A stretch of DNA of 64,000 nucleotides from Qipengyuania marisflavi. GTDB taxonomy: Bacteria > Pseudomonadota > Alphaproteobacteria > Sphingomonadales > Sphingomonadaceae. Below are positions 46,430 to 55,474 of this stretch, piece after piece. The notes beneath the pieces were generated by a model that saw only the letters and a program-made list of their open reading frames with translations, did not search any database and was not told the origin of the DNA. Numbering within the stretch: the stretch's first letter is position 1; every line of letters begins with the position of its first letter. Position numbers and translations under genes: made by a program. The stretch is taken from the NCBI RefSeq assembly GCF_005884405.1, contig NZ_VCAO01000001.1:738304-802303 (forward strand). Reading direction: 5' to 3'.

Positions 46430-46651
46430 ATGCTTAATCTACTCTCGATCCTGCTGGGGATCATTTCGCTGGTCATCGTCATCCCCTCGGCCATTCCGCT
46501 GCTTGGCTGGGGCAATTGGCTGGCACTGCCATTCGCAGTGGCGGGTGCCGGGATCGGAGCGCTGTCTTCGACCAATGGCGGCCGTAATTTCTGCCTGATC
46601 GTGCTGGCCATTGCCGCCATCCGGCTGAGCCTGGGCGGCGGGATTATCTAA
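46430..46651 (+). CDS. Small membrane protein, unknown function
   Basis: A 73-residue hydrophobic protein with two predicted membrane helices (LLSILLGIISLVIVIPSAIPLL and a glycine-rich second segment) and a short polar GGRNF turn. I do not recognise a named family. Start is uncertain: ATG 46400, 46415 and 46430 are in frame, none with a clear ribosome site. Its TAA overlaps the mutY stop in a CTAA. Confidence 0.6.
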   Translation: MLNLLSILLGIISLVIVIPSAIPLLGWGNWLALPFAVAGAGIGALSSTNGGRNFCLIVLAIAAIRLSLGGGII

Positions 46652-47694
46652 GCCTCACCGCTTTGGGCCAGTGCCAGTCGCGCGGCCTTGGCGAACAAGG
46701 TGGGCAATCCGGCATCCTCTATCCGGTCGATGGGCCACCATGTCCCCTCGCCCGCAATCGGCGCTGCGGTCTGATGGCGCACAACTGACAACTCCAGCGT
46801 GAAGTGCGTGAAACCGTGGCGCACCACGCCCAGCGGCTCGCCAGCGCCAGTGACCGGGGACTGCCCGCTGCCATTACCGTGCACGCTCCACCCGTCATCG
46901 GGCAAGGCGCGCATCCCGCCCAGCATCCCGGCGGGCGGGCGGGTGACAAGCCAAACGGCGCCAGCGCGTTCGATCCAGTAACACTGGCCTGTCCGCATCG
47001 GCTTGGCCTGCTTGGGCGCTTTGACGGGAAACTGCGCCGGTTCGCCAGTTGCCCTGCCCGCACAATCGGCGCTGAGTGGGCACAGCAGGCATTTGGGATC
47101 GCGCGCGGTGCACAGCGTCGCGCCCAGATCCATCATCGCCTGCGCAAAATCTCCGGCGCGCGCGTCCGGCGTGATTGTGTCGGTCGCGGCGCGGATCGCT
47201 TTGCGCGCGGCGGGCAACGGCTCGGCAATGGCGAACAGCCGCGCTGTCACCCGCTCGACATTGGCATCGACCACCACCGCGCGCCGTCCGAAGGCGATCG
47301 CCGCCACAGCAGCGGCGGTATAAGCGCCCAGCCCCGGCAGCTTGCGCAATTCCTCCACGGTATCGGGAAAGCCGCCCCGCTGCGCCACGGCGCGCGCCGC
47401 CTTCACCAGATTGCGGGCGCGCGAGTAATAGCCCAGCCCTGCCCATGCCGCCATAACGGCTTCCTCTGGGGCTGCCGCCAATGCTTCGACAGTGGGCCAG
47501 CTATTGGTAAATTTTGCGAAATAGGGTTTTACCGCCGCCACAGTGGTCTGCTGCAACATCACTTCGGACAACCACACGCGATAGGGATCGGGCGGCGGTG
47601 TGCCGGGCGGTGCGCGCCACGGCAGCGTGCGGGCATGGGCATCGTACCAGCCGAGCAATTTGTCTGGAATGGTGGCAGTGGCAGTGGCGGTCAC
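46648..47694 (-). CDS. mutY: A/G-specific adenine glycosylase
   Basis: A 348-residue base-excision enzyme removing adenine opposite 8-oxoguanine. LSEVMLQQTTV holds the catalytic Glu, LPGLGAYTAAAVAAIAFG is the helix-hairpin-helix, VVVDANVERV carries the catalytic Asp, and CTARDPKCLLCPLSADC gives the CX6CX2CX5C cluster ligands. A Nudix-like C-terminal domain follows. GTG 47694 is inferred as start because upstream sequence overlaps the divergent dciA start only 14 bases away. Confidence 0.93.
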   Translation of the reverse strand: MTATATATIPDKLLGWYDAHARTLPWRAPPGTPPPDPYRVWLSEVMLQQTTVAAVKPYFAKFTNSWPTVEALAAAPEEAVMAAWAGLGYYSRARNLVKAARAVAQRGGFPDTVEELRKLPGLGAYTAAAVAAIAFGRRAVVVDANVERVTARLFAIAEPLPAARKAIRAATDTITPDARAGDFAQAMMDLGATLCTARDPKCLLCPLSADCAGRATGEPAQFPVKAPKQAKPMRTGQCYWIERAGAVWLVTRPPAGMLGGMRALPDDGWSVHGNGSGQSPVTGAGEPLGVVRHGFTHFTLELSVVRHQTAAPIAGEGTWWPIDRIEDAGLPTLFAKAARLALAQSGEA

Positions 47695-47708
47695 CGCGCG
47701 GCTATGGC

Positions 47709-48287
47709 ATGACCCCCGGCGCAATGGAACGGGATGATAAAGCCAAGCCGAAAGGCACCGCTCGCAAGCCGGGCAAGACGCCGCGCGCGTGGCAGCGCCC
47801 GCGCGGCGGCAGCGCCAAGGCAATCGCCGATCTGATGCCGCAAATCGGCCGCAGCGCGTTTCGCCGCTTCGGCTTTGTCCAATCCTCCGTCGTCAGCCGC
47901 TGGCCCGAAATTGTGGGCGAGGCACACGCACGGGTCTGCGCACCGGAAATGATCCGCTTTCCACCGGGCGAGAAATCGGACGGTATCCTTGAACTGGTGG
48001 TGGTGTCTGCCAATGCGCCGCTGATCCAGCAGGTGATCCCGGAGATTATCGAGCGGGTGAACCGTTTCTTCGGCTATCGCGCCGTGGCGCGGATCAAGCT
48101 GCGGCAAGGTGCAGTTAAGCCGCCAGAGCGCAAAACCCGTCCAGCCGCGCCGCCGTCGCTAAAACCGATTCCGATGGAATTGGGCGACAGTCTGCGCGAT
48201 ATTGGCGACCCGGAACTGCGCACAGTGCTCGAATCACTGGCGCGCAGCATCGGTTCGCAAGAAGAAGATGGGGAAGCAGACACGTGA
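47709..48287 (+). CDS. DciA family protein (DUF721), probable replicative helicase loader
   Basis: A 192-residue protein. A basic disordered N-terminus (about 1-40) precedes the DUF721/DciA domain: SAFRRFGFVQSSVVSRWPEIVGEAHARVCAPEMIRF, LELVVVSANAPLIQQVIPEIIERVNRFFGYRAVARIKL. DciA is the ancestral loader of DnaB helicase in bacteria lacking DnaC or DnaI. Start is ATG 47709 or 47724, both without strong ribosome sites. It is the first gene of dciA-dsbA-dsbA-smc. Confidence 0.85.
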   Translation: MTPGAMERDDKAKPKGTARKPGKTPRAWQRPRGGSAKAIADLMPQIGRSAFRRFGFVQSSVVSRWPEIVGEAHARVCAPEMIRFPPGEKSDGILELVVVSANAPLIQQVIPEIIERVNRFFGYRAVARIKLRQGAVKPPERKTRPAAPPSLKPIPMELGDSLRDIGDPELRTVLESLARSIGSQEEDGEADT

Positions 48288-49003
48288 GAAAGACTTTCGG
48301 AGCAGCCAAAGCAGTCATGCTCGCAGCAGCCAGCTGTATCGCGGCAATCGGTCCCGCTGCGGCACAGGATTCCCCTTCTTCCGAGCCTAAGCGCGCCAAT
48401 TGGGCGGTGATGGTTGCCGAAACCGAAGGTGGGCACCGCATCGGCAATCCCGAAGCCAAGGCCAAATTGGTCGAATATGTCAGCTACACCTGCTCGCACT
48501 GCGCCGAATTTGCGCGCACCGGCGATGGCGCGCTGAAACTGCTGTATGTCCCCACGGGCAAGATCAATTACGAAATCCGCCATCTGGTGCGCGACCCGGT
48601 CGATCTGGCCGCTGCACTGCTGACGCATTGCGGCCCGGCCGACAAATTCTTCGGCAATCACGAAGCGATCATGATCCGTCAGGACGTCTGGCTGGACAAG
48701 GCACGCAAGACCACCCAGGCGCAGCGCGCCCGCTGGCAGTTCGGCACCGTTGGCGCACGCTTCCAGGCGATTGCCAGCGATCTCGACTTTTACGAAATCA
48801 TGCTGGTGCGCGGTTATTCGCGGCCCGACCTCGACAAATGCCTGTCTGACGAGGCGAAAGCCAATTCGCTGGCCGAAAATTCGCGTGCGGACATGGTGGC
48901 TTACGACATCAAGGGCACGCCCAGTTTCATGCTGGACGGCACGCTGCTGGAAGGCACCCATGGCTGGGAAATGCTCCAGCCGCATCTCGACAAGGCTATC
49001 TGA
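48284..49003 (+). CDS. Periplasmic DsbA-like thiol-disulfide protein 1
   Basis: A 239-residue exported thioredoxin-fold protein. The signal peptide ends near AAAQ. GNPEAKAKLVEYVSYTCSHCAEF holds the CSHC active site and KGTPSFMLDG the cis-Pro loop. Two additional cysteines (LLTHCGP and LDKCLSD) probably form the second disulfide seen in alphaproteobacterial DsbA1. GTG 48284 overlaps the dciA stop by four bases. It may oxidise or reduce envelope proteins. Confidence 0.88.
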   Translation: MRKTFGAAKAVMLAAASCIAAIGPAAAQDSPSSEPKRANWAVMVAETEGGHRIGNPEAKAKLVEYVSYTCSHCAEFARTGDGALKLLYVPTGKINYEIRHLVRDPVDLAAALLTHCGPADKFFGNHEAIMIRQDVWLDKARKTTQAQRARWQFGTVGARFQAIASDLDFYEIMLVRGYSRPDLDKCLSDEAKANSLAENSRADMVAYDIKGTPSFMLDGTLLEGTHGWEMLQPHLDKAI

Positions 49004-49131
49004 GCATCACGACCAGCAGGATTTTGCGGGGGACAGCCCTGTGAACAAGGCCGCCGCCGCGCTTCACCTGTCCCGGCGCTTGTCCTAGCCTCTCCGGTCA
49101 ATCGACTGTTTCGGCCCCACGAAGGAATCCC

Positions 49132-49875
49132 ATGATCAAGACCCTGCGTTTCGCCATCGCCGCCCCGCTCGCTCTGGCGCTCGCCTCGTGCAATTCCGGC
49201 GCGGAAGAACCCGGATCGCTGGAAGGCGATGCCATCGCCGCAGTCCCTGCCCCGGCGGGCAGCGCGTGGCGCGATACGGTGCAGGTCACCAAGTATAACG
49301 GCCATTTGGTCGGCAATCCCGATGCCCCGATCAAGCTGGTCGAATATGGCTCGCTCACCTGCCCCACCTGCGCGCGTTTCAGCGTGGAAGGGGTGGAGCC
49401 GCTGATGGACAAATACGTCAATTCCGGCGTGGTCAGCTTCGAACTGCGCAATTTCGCGCTGCACGGAACGGTCGACGTGGTGCTGGCGCGGCTGGCCCGC
49501 TGTTCCTCGCCCGAAGCGGTGGTTCCGCTGTCTGACCAGATCTGGGCCAATCTCGAAACGCTGCTGGCACCCTTGCAGACCAATGCCGCCGCGCTGGAAG
49601 CTGCCATGCAGCAACCGATGGAACAGCGCTTTGGCGCGTTCGCGCAGGTCGCCGGCTATTACGATTTCTTCGCCGCCCGCGGCATCAGCGAAGATCAGGC
49701 GCGCAGCTGCCTTGCCGATATCCCGGCGATGGAACAGCTGGCCGAAGACACCCGCGCGCAGGGTGAGGAATTCAGCATCACCGGCACGCCCACGCTGATG
49801 GTCAACGGCCAGAAGGTTGACGCCATCACCTGGAGCGCGCTCGAACCCATTCTCCAGCGCGCCGGCGCCAGATAA
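49132..49875 (+). CDS. DsbA-like thiol-disulfide lipoprotein 2
   Basis: A 247-residue paralogue of the preceding protein. The N-terminus ends in a lipobox LASC near residue 20, so this one is likely membrane-anchored. GNPDAPIKLVEYGSLTCPTCARF gives a CPTC active site, and TGTPTLMVNG the cis-Pro. The extra cysteine pair (LARCSS, RSCLAD) is at positions matching its neighbour. AGGAA lies a few bases before ATG 49132. The two proteins may work in opposite directions or on different clients. Confidence 0.88.
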   Translation: MIKTLRFAIAAPLALALASCNSGAEEPGSLEGDAIAAVPAPAGSAWRDTVQVTKYNGHLVGNPDAPIKLVEYGSLTCPTCARFSVEGVEPLMDKYVNSGVVSFELRNFALHGTVDVVLARLARCSSPEAVVPLSDQIWANLETLLAPLQTNAAALEAAMQQPMEQRFGAFAQVAGYYDFFAARGISEDQARSCLADIPAMEQLAEDTRAQGEEFSITGTPTLMVNGQKVDAITWSALEPILQRAGAR

Positions 49876-49905
49876 CGCAGCGGCAGCGGGGGACAGGCGA
49901 ACGCA

Positions 49906-52900
49906 ATGCTCATCAGGCGGCTCAAACTCAGCGGTTTCAAGAGTTTCGTCGAGCCTGCCATTTTGCATATCGAACCCGGCCTGACCGGCGTTGTCGGCCC
50001 CAATGGCTGCGGCAAGTCCAACCTGCTTGAAGCGATCCGCTGGGTCATGGGTGAAAACTCGCCCAAATCCATGCGGTCCGGCGGAATGGAAGATGTCATC
50101 TTCGCAGGCACGCAAAGCCGCCCGCCGCGCGACTTTGCCGAAGTGGTGCTGCAAGGCGCAGACGCCGAGGGTGAAGAGCTGGAAGTCGTCCGCCGGATAG
50201 AGCGCGGGGCTGGATCGGCATACCGCGTCAATGGCCACGATGTGCGCGCCAAGGATGTGGCGCTGACCTTTGCCGATGCCGCCACCGGCGCTCACAGCCC
50301 GGCGCTCGTGAGCCAGGGCAAGATCGCGCAGGTCATCGCCGCCAAGCCCGCCGAACGCCGGATGATGCTGGAAGAAGCGGCGGGGATCGCGGGCCTGCAC
50401 GTGCGCCGCCGCGATGCCGAAAGCAAACTGCGCCAGACCGAAGCCAATCTGGCGCGGCTGGAGGATCTGATGGCGGGTCTGGACAGCCAGATCGCCGCGC
50501 TCCGGCGGCAGGCCAAGCAGGCGGAACGCTACACCAGGCTATCCGACGAAATCCGCACTGCCGAGGCGCGGCTGGTGTTTGCCCGCTGGCGCGATGCGGC
50601 GGCAGCGGCGGACGAAGCGAAGCAGGCGGCGGGCATTGCCGATGCGGCGGTTGCCAGTGCCCGGATCGAGGCGGCGGCAGCGCAGAAGGCGCAGCACGCC
50701 GCAGCCGGGGCTCTTGCCGAAGCGCGCGAGGAACAGGCTGACCGCCGAGACGATGCCAGCGCGCATGGCCACCGCATGGCGGCGCTCACCAGCCAGCTCG
50801 AAGCCGCCGAGCAACGCCTGGCCGATCTCGACCGCCAGCGCGCCCGGCTGGAGGCGGATCGCGGCGAGGCTGACCGCCTGACCAAGGATGCGGGCGAGGC
50901 GCTGGCGCGGCTGGAAAAGGATTTGGCCGACAGCGAGCAAAAGCTGGCCGCAGACGAGGCGCGGCGTCCCGCACTGGTGGCGCATTCCGAGAATGCCGAG
51001 CGCGACAGTCGCACCGCCGAACTGGCACTGGCCAAGGCAACCGCCGACCATGCGGGGGTCGAAGCGGAATGGCGCGTGGTGGAGGCAGAGGTTTCTCAGG
51101 CACAAGGACGGCTCGAACGCATCCGCACCGAGGGGCAGCGCATGGCGGACCAGCGCACCGCGCTTACTGCCGAGGGGGATGGTGCCGACAGCGTGGAAGC
51201 TGCGCGGTCCGAGGCTGAGCGGCTGGCGCAGGCAGTCGAACAGATGCGCACCGCGCTAAGTGATATGCAACAGCGCAAGGCCGCCCTGCAGGCCGAGCGT
51301 GACGAAGCCGGAACCGCGCTTGCCTCCGCCAAGGCCGAACTGGCGGGCGTCAGCCGCGAACACGAAGCGCTACGCCGCGACCGCGAGGCTCGCAGCCGCG
51401 CCGCAGAGAAGCGCGCCGGCAAGCAGCAAGCCATCGACGCAGTGCGGGCCGAGCGGGGCTATGAACGCGCGCTGGCAGCGGTTCTGGGTCGCAATGGCAA
51501 GGCTCTGCTGGGCGATGCCGACCGCGACGAAGGCCGGTTCTGGACGGGTGCCGGATCGCCCGCGAAAGTCGCCGACAGCCTGGCTGATCATGTCGCCAGA
51601 TGCCCCGCCGAATTACAGGCCCGGCTGGCGCTGGTCCATGTCGCTGCGGTCGATGACAGTCGCACCTTGGCTCCCGGCGAATGGCTGGTCACGCAGGACG
51701 GACAGCTACGCCGGTGGGACGGCTTCGTGGTGCGCGGCGAAGGGGCGGCAGAGGCGGCGCGGCTGGAGGCGGAGAACCGTTTTCTCGAACTTGACCAGCA
51801 GCTCCCGGCGCTGAATGCCGCAGTCGAATCCGCCAGCGCCGCGCAGGACGTCGCCGCAACGCAGCTGTCAGAACTCCAGCGCGCGCTGATCGCTGCCGAG
51901 CGCGAGATTGCGCAAACCAGCGAGCAGGAACGCGCCGCCCTGCGCGCACTCGATCAGGCGGAGGCCGCCCGCGACCGTATCGCCGCCCGGCTTGACGAAC
52001 TGGACACCGCGCTGACCGAACATGGCGAGACGCTGACATCCGCGCAGGATGATCTGACAGCAGCCGAGGCCAAACGTGCCGCGCTGCCCGATCCGGCGGC
52101 AGGACGCGCTGCTCTGGAGACGGCACGGCAGCGTAATGAGGATACGCGGCGGGCTCTTCAAACCCGCGCTGCCGAGGTGGCCGCGCATGATCAAGGCCTC
52201 GCAGTCGCGCGCGAACGCACGGCGGCGCAGCGCAGCGATATGGCCAATTGGCAGGCGCGATCGGGGGAAGCGGCACGGCGGCTGTCGGATATGGCCCGCC
52301 GCTTCGAAGAGATCGAGCAAGAGCGCGCAGTGACCGCCGCCAAACCCGAAGGGCTGCTGCGCGAAATCGAGCAGGGCGACACGGTGCGCGAACGGCTGAC
52401 CCGCGAACTGGCGGCGGCGGAGACTGCCGTAGCCTCCGCCAGCGAAGCCGGGCGCGTGGCCGATACCGGTTTCACCGCCGCCAATGAAGCCCTTTCCGCA
52501 GCGCGCGAAACCCGCGCCGGGCTGGCCGCGCGGGCCGAAAGCCAGGAAGCGCGGCGCATCGAGATGGGCCGGATTTCGGGCGAACGCTTCCAATGCCCGC
52601 CCCCGCTGCTGCCCGAACGCTTTGCCTTCGATGACAACCAAGTCGCCAGCGCCGAGGCGGAAAGCGAAACGATGGACCGCCTCACCGCCAGCCGCGAACG
52701 GATCGGACCGGTCAATCTGGTTGCCGCAGAGGAATTGCAAAAGCTGGAAGAACGCGCCGGTTCCAGCGCCGAGGAACAGGCCGAACTGGGCGAAGCGGTC
52801 CACCGCCTGCGCGGATCAATCGGCAGCCTCAACCGCGAGGGCCGCGAACGGCTGCGCACCGCCTTTGAACAGGTGGACACGCATTTCCGCCGCCTGTTCA

Positions 52901-53328
52901 CCCGGCTGTTCGAAGGCGGTCAGGCGCATCTGGCGCTGATCGACAGCGACGATCCGCTGGAGGCTGGTCTGGAGATTTTCGCGCAACCTCCGGGCAAACG
53001 GCTGCAATCGCTCACCCTGCTGTCCGGCGGCGAACAGGCGCTGACCGCCATCGCGCTGATCTTTGCGCTGTTCCTGACCAACCCCGCACCGATTTGCGTG
53101 CTGGACGAGGTTGATGCGCCGCTCGACGATGCCAATATCGACCGCTTCTGCGACCTGCTCGACGCGATGGTCCGCGAAACCGCGACGCGCTATCTGATCG
53201 TCACGCACAACGCCGTGACCATGAGCCGGATGCACCGCCTGTTCGGCGTCACGATGATCGAAAAAGGCATCAGCCGTCTGGTCAGCGTGGATCTGGGCAG
53301 AGCGGAGGAGTTGCTGGCGGCGGAGTAA
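49906..53328 (+). CDS. smc: Chromosome segregation protein SMC
   Basis: A 1140-residue SMC ATPase for chromosome compaction and segregation. Walker A VGPNGCGKSNLLEAIRWVMGE is near residue 32. Long alanine-rich coiled coils (about 165-500 and 665-930) flank a hinge (about 505-660). The C-terminal head holds the signature LLSGGEQALTAIAL and Walker B ICVLDEVDAPLDDANIDRF. Length is typical. Its partners ScpA and ScpB are not in the window. Start 30 bases after the DsbA-like gene. Confidence 0.97.
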   Translation: MLIRRLKLSGFKSFVEPAILHIEPGLTGVVGPNGCGKSNLLEAIRWVMGENSPKSMRSGGMEDVIFAGTQSRPPRDFAEVVLQGADAEGEELEVVRRIERGAGSAYRVNGHDVRAKDVALTFADAATGAHSPALVSQGKIAQVIAAKPAERRMMLEEAAGIAGLHVRRRDAESKLRQTEANLARLEDLMAGLDSQIAALRRQAKQAERYTRLSDEIRTAEARLVFARWRDAAAAADEAKQAAGIADAAVASARIEAAAAQKAQHAAAGALAEAREEQADRRDDASAHGHRMAALTSQLEAAEQRLADLDRQRARLEADRGEADRLTKDAGEALARLEKDLADSEQKLAADEARRPALVAHSENAERDSRTAELALAKATADHAGVEAEWRVVEAEVSQAQGRLERIRTEGQRMADQRTALTAEGDGADSVEAARSEAERLAQAVEQMRTALSDMQQRKAALQAERDEAGTALASAKAELAGVSREHEALRRDREARSRAAEKRAGKQQAIDAVRAERGYERALAAVLGRNGKALLGDADRDEGRFWTGAGSPAKVADSLADHVARCPAELQARLALVHVAAVDDSRTLAPGEWLVTQDGQLRRWDGFVVRGEGAAEAARLEAENRFLELDQQLPALNAAVESASAAQDVAATQLSELQRALIAAEREIAQTSEQERAALRALDQAEAARDRIAARLDELDTALTEHGETLTSAQDDLTAAEAKRAALPDPAAGRAALETARQRNEDTRRALQTRAAEVAAHDQGLAVARERTAAQRSDMANWQARSGEAARRLSDMARRFEEIEQERAVTAAKPEGLLREIEQGDTVRERLTRELAAAETAVASASEAGRVADTGFTAANEALSAARETRAGLAARAESQEARRIEMGRISGERFQCPPPLLPERFAFDDNQVASAEAESETMDRLTASRERIGPVNLVAAEELQKLEERAGSSAEEQAELGEAVHRLRGSIGSLNREGRERLRTAFEQVDTHFRRLFTRLFEGGQAHLALIDSDDPLEAGLEIFAQPPGKRLQSLTLLSGGEQALTAIALIFALFLTNPAPICVLDEVDAPLDDANIDRFCDLLDAMVRETATRYLIVTHNAVTMSRMHRLFGVTMIEKGISRLVSVDLGRAEELLAAE

Positions 53329-53358
53329 AGGCCTCAGGGATTGGGTGGGAAGCGGACT

Positions 53359-53631
53359 TTATTCCTTGGCCCAATACGCCGTGTAACTCGGGTGCTCTTT
53401 GAAAAGCTCATCAAAGCTCGGCTCAAATATCCCAATCAAATCAACCTGGCGCTCATCCAACGTAGGATAGTCTTGGATTGAGATTGCCTCACTCTTCATC
53501 GTTGACCCATCAGCCATTTCTAGACGCAAGATGTCAGTGCGGTCGCCAACGTAATCTCCGTCGATCACATTGGCGTGTCGGTTCGCATCATAGTCTCTCG
53601 CCGGAGAAAATTTTGCCATTGCCACGCACAT
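53359..53631 (-). CDS. Hypothetical protein
   Basis: A roughly 90-residue acidic soluble protein (VIDGDYVGDRTDILRLEMADGSTMKSEAISIQDYP, ending AYWAKE). No family is recognised. The stretch is less GC-rich than its neighbours, which could mean recent acquisition or low constraint. Starts at 53646 (TTG), 53631 or 53619 are possible and none has a clear ribosome site. It sits between the end of smc and merR. Confidence 0.45.
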   Translation of the reverse strand: MCVAMAKFSPARDYDANRHANVIDGDYVGDRTDILRLEMADGSTMKSEAISIQDYPTLDERQVDLIGIFEPSFDELFKEHPSYTAYWAKE

Positions 53632-53702
53632 GGGTGGGTCGGTCAACGTCTGCTATTGGGTCGTTGGACAACATGGCCAAGCTCGCGGAAAGCGAAGGTA
53701 AG

Positions 53703-54068
53703 CTACGCTGCCAGCGCCACATGCAAATCTTCGCGAATGGCTTTCAACCTTGCCAGCATATCACCTTCAACAGGAGCCGACGGCGCGGCTTCTTCAACAA
53801 TAGCGCGTGCCTCGCCCCCACCCTTCAAAGCCGCCTTCGCGCCTTTGAGTGTGTAGCCCTCACGGTTGACCAGGCGGTCGATATTTTCGACCACGGCCAC
53901 GTCTTCGGGACGGTAATACCGCCGCCCGCCGCTGCGTTTTAGGGGTTTGAGCGTGGGGAACTGCTGCTCCCAATAGCGCAGCACATGGGTCTTGATCCCG
54001 GTGGCCTGCGCGACTTCGCCGATGGTGCGCAGCGCGCCGGCATCCTTGCCATCGTCGAACTTGGTCAT
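53703..54068 (-). CDS. MerR family transcriptional regulator
   Basis: A 121-residue regulator: RTIGEVAQATGIKTHVLRYWEQQFPTLKPLKRSGGRRYYRPEDVAVVENIDRLVNREGYTLKGAKAAL is a full MerR helix-turn-helix and wing, and a short variable C-terminus follows with no effector-binding cysteines. This form sits after ihfA in many alphaproteobacteria. It follows ihfA by 34 bases and is probably co-transcribed. Confidence 0.92.
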   Translation of the reverse strand: MTKFDDGKDAGALRTIGEVAQATGIKTHVLRYWEQQFPTLKPLKRSGGRRYYRPEDVAVVENIDRLVNREGYTLKGAKAALKGGGEARAIVEEAAPSAPVEGDMLARLKAIREDLHVALAA

Positions 54069-54102
54069 CGCAGGTTCCTTTGCAGCAGCGCGGCAGGCCG
54101 GT

Positions 54103-54408
54103 TCAGCCCTTGGCGATGCGATCCTTGAGCAGCTGGCTGGCGCGGAAAGTCATCACCCGGCGCGGGGTGATCGGCACTTCGACGCCGGTCTTGGGATTGC
54201 GGCCAATGCGTTCTTTCTTGTCACGCAAAATGAAGCTGCCGAAGCCCGAAATCTTGACGTTTTCGCCGCTCGACATGGCTTCACACATCTTGGCGAGAAT
54301 CGATTCAACCATGTCGAGCGATTCGGCGCGCGAAAGCCCCATCTTGCGGTTGATGGTTTCGGCAAGGTCGGCGCGAGTGAGTGTTCCCACAGAACGCATC
54401 ATGGTCAT
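54103..54408 (-). CDS. ihfA: Integration host factor subunit alpha
   Basis: A 101-residue DNA-bending protein. [30 protein letters not shown] is the dimerisation helix region, [21 protein letters not shown] the DNA-intercalating beta arm with its proline, and the protein ends KDRIAKG. ATG 54408 has AGAGGA four bases upstream; internal ATGs at 54402 and 54399 are less well placed. Separated from fabH by 100 bases containing a hairpin. Confidence 0.94.
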   Translation of the reverse strand: MTMMRSVGTLTRADLAETINRKMGLSRAESLDMVESILAKMCEAMSSGENVKISGFGSFILRDKKERIGRNPKTGVEVPITPRRVMTFRASQLLKDRIAKG

Positions 54409-54483
54409 TTGTCCTCTTGCTAGGATGCGACCCCGAGCAAAGTTCATCCATCAAACTAACGGTTTGTATGCATTTTCGCAACC

Positions 54484-54508
54484 GGCGCGGTGAAGTGTCC
54501 ACCGCACC
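54484..54508 (-). terminator. Hairpin directly after the fabH stop (attenuator-like)
   Basis: On the minus strand a nine-pair stem (one G-U) with loop GACACTT begins at the base after the fabH TAA. No T-tract follows, so it is more likely an mRNA-stability or partial termination element between fabH and ihfA than a full terminator. Confidence 0.4.
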
Positions 54509-55474
54509 TTACATTCTGACCAGCGCAGCGCCCCAGGTAAAGCCGCCGCCCATCGCCTCAAACATCACCAGATCGCCCGGCTTGATCCGCCCGTCCTTCA
54601 CTGCAACATCCAGCGCCAATGGCACCGATGCAGCGGAGGTGTTGGCGTGCTGGTCAACCGTGACCACCACCTTTTCAGGCGGCAGATCGAGCTTGCGCGC
54701 AGTGGCGTCCAGAATGCGCGAATTGGCCTGGTGCGGGACCACCCAATCCACATCGCTGGCGGCGATCCCGGCATCCGCGCTGACTTCTTTCAGCACTTCG
54801 GCGAGATTGACCACCGCGTGGCGGAAGACCTCGCGGCCCTTCATGCGCAGCTTGCCGACAGTGCCGGTGGTGGACGGGCCGCCATCGACATAGAGCATGT
54901 CCTTATGCGCGCCGTCGGCATGGAGCTTGCTGGCCAGAATACCGGGGCCGTCCTGCGCCACGTCCTGCGCCTCCAGCACGATTGCGCCCGCGCCATCGCC
55001 GAACAACACGCAAGTGGTGCGGTCTTCCCAGTCGAGGATGCGGCTGAAAGTCTCGGCACCGATCACCAGCGCGGCCTTGGCCATGCCGGTGCGCAGCATC
55101 GCATCGGCTGTCGCCATCGCATAAAGAAAACCCGAGCAGACTGCGGCCACATCGAAAGCGATGCCGCCGCCGCAGCCCAGCGCCGCCTGCACCTGTGTGG
55201 CAGTGGCGGGAAAGGTGTGGTCAGGCGTCGCCGTGGCCAGCACGATCAGCCCGATTTCCGAAGCGTCCATTCCGGCCGCCTCCAGCGCGCGGCGCGCGGC
55301 CTCGGTCGCCAGTGTGGAAGTCGTCTCGTCGTCCTGCGCGATATAGCGCTGGCGTATGCCGGTCCGCTCGACAATCCAGTCATCGCTGGTGTCGACGCGC
55401 TCGGCCAATTCGGCGTTGGTCACGCAGGTCCGCGGCAATGCCGAACCACAGCCGCGAATGACAGAGCGGATCAT
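54509..55474 (-). CDS. fabH: Beta-ketoacyl-ACP synthase III
   Basis: A 321-residue condensing enzyme starting fatty-acid synthesis from acetyl-CoA and malonyl-ACP. The catalytic triad is Cys in [10 protein letters not shown], His in VVPHQAN and Asn in [25 protein letters not shown] is the family N-terminal block. Its ATG overlaps the plsX stop by four bases (ATGA). Confidence 0.96.
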   Translation of the reverse strand: MIRSVIRGCGSALPRTCVTNAELAERVDTSDDWIVERTGIRQRYIAQDDETTSTLATEAARRALEAAGMDASEIGLIVLATATPDHTFPATATQVQAALGCGGGIAFDVAAVCSGFLYAMATADAMLRTGMAKAALVIGAETFSRILDWEDRTTCVLFGDGAGAIVLEAQDVAQDGPGILASKLHADGAHKDMLYVDGGPSTTGTVGKLRMKGREVFRHAVVNLAEVLKEVSADAGIAASDVDWVVPHQANSRILDATARKLDLPPEKVVVTVDQHANTSAASVPLALDVAVKDGRIKPGDLVMFEAMGGGFTWGAALVRM

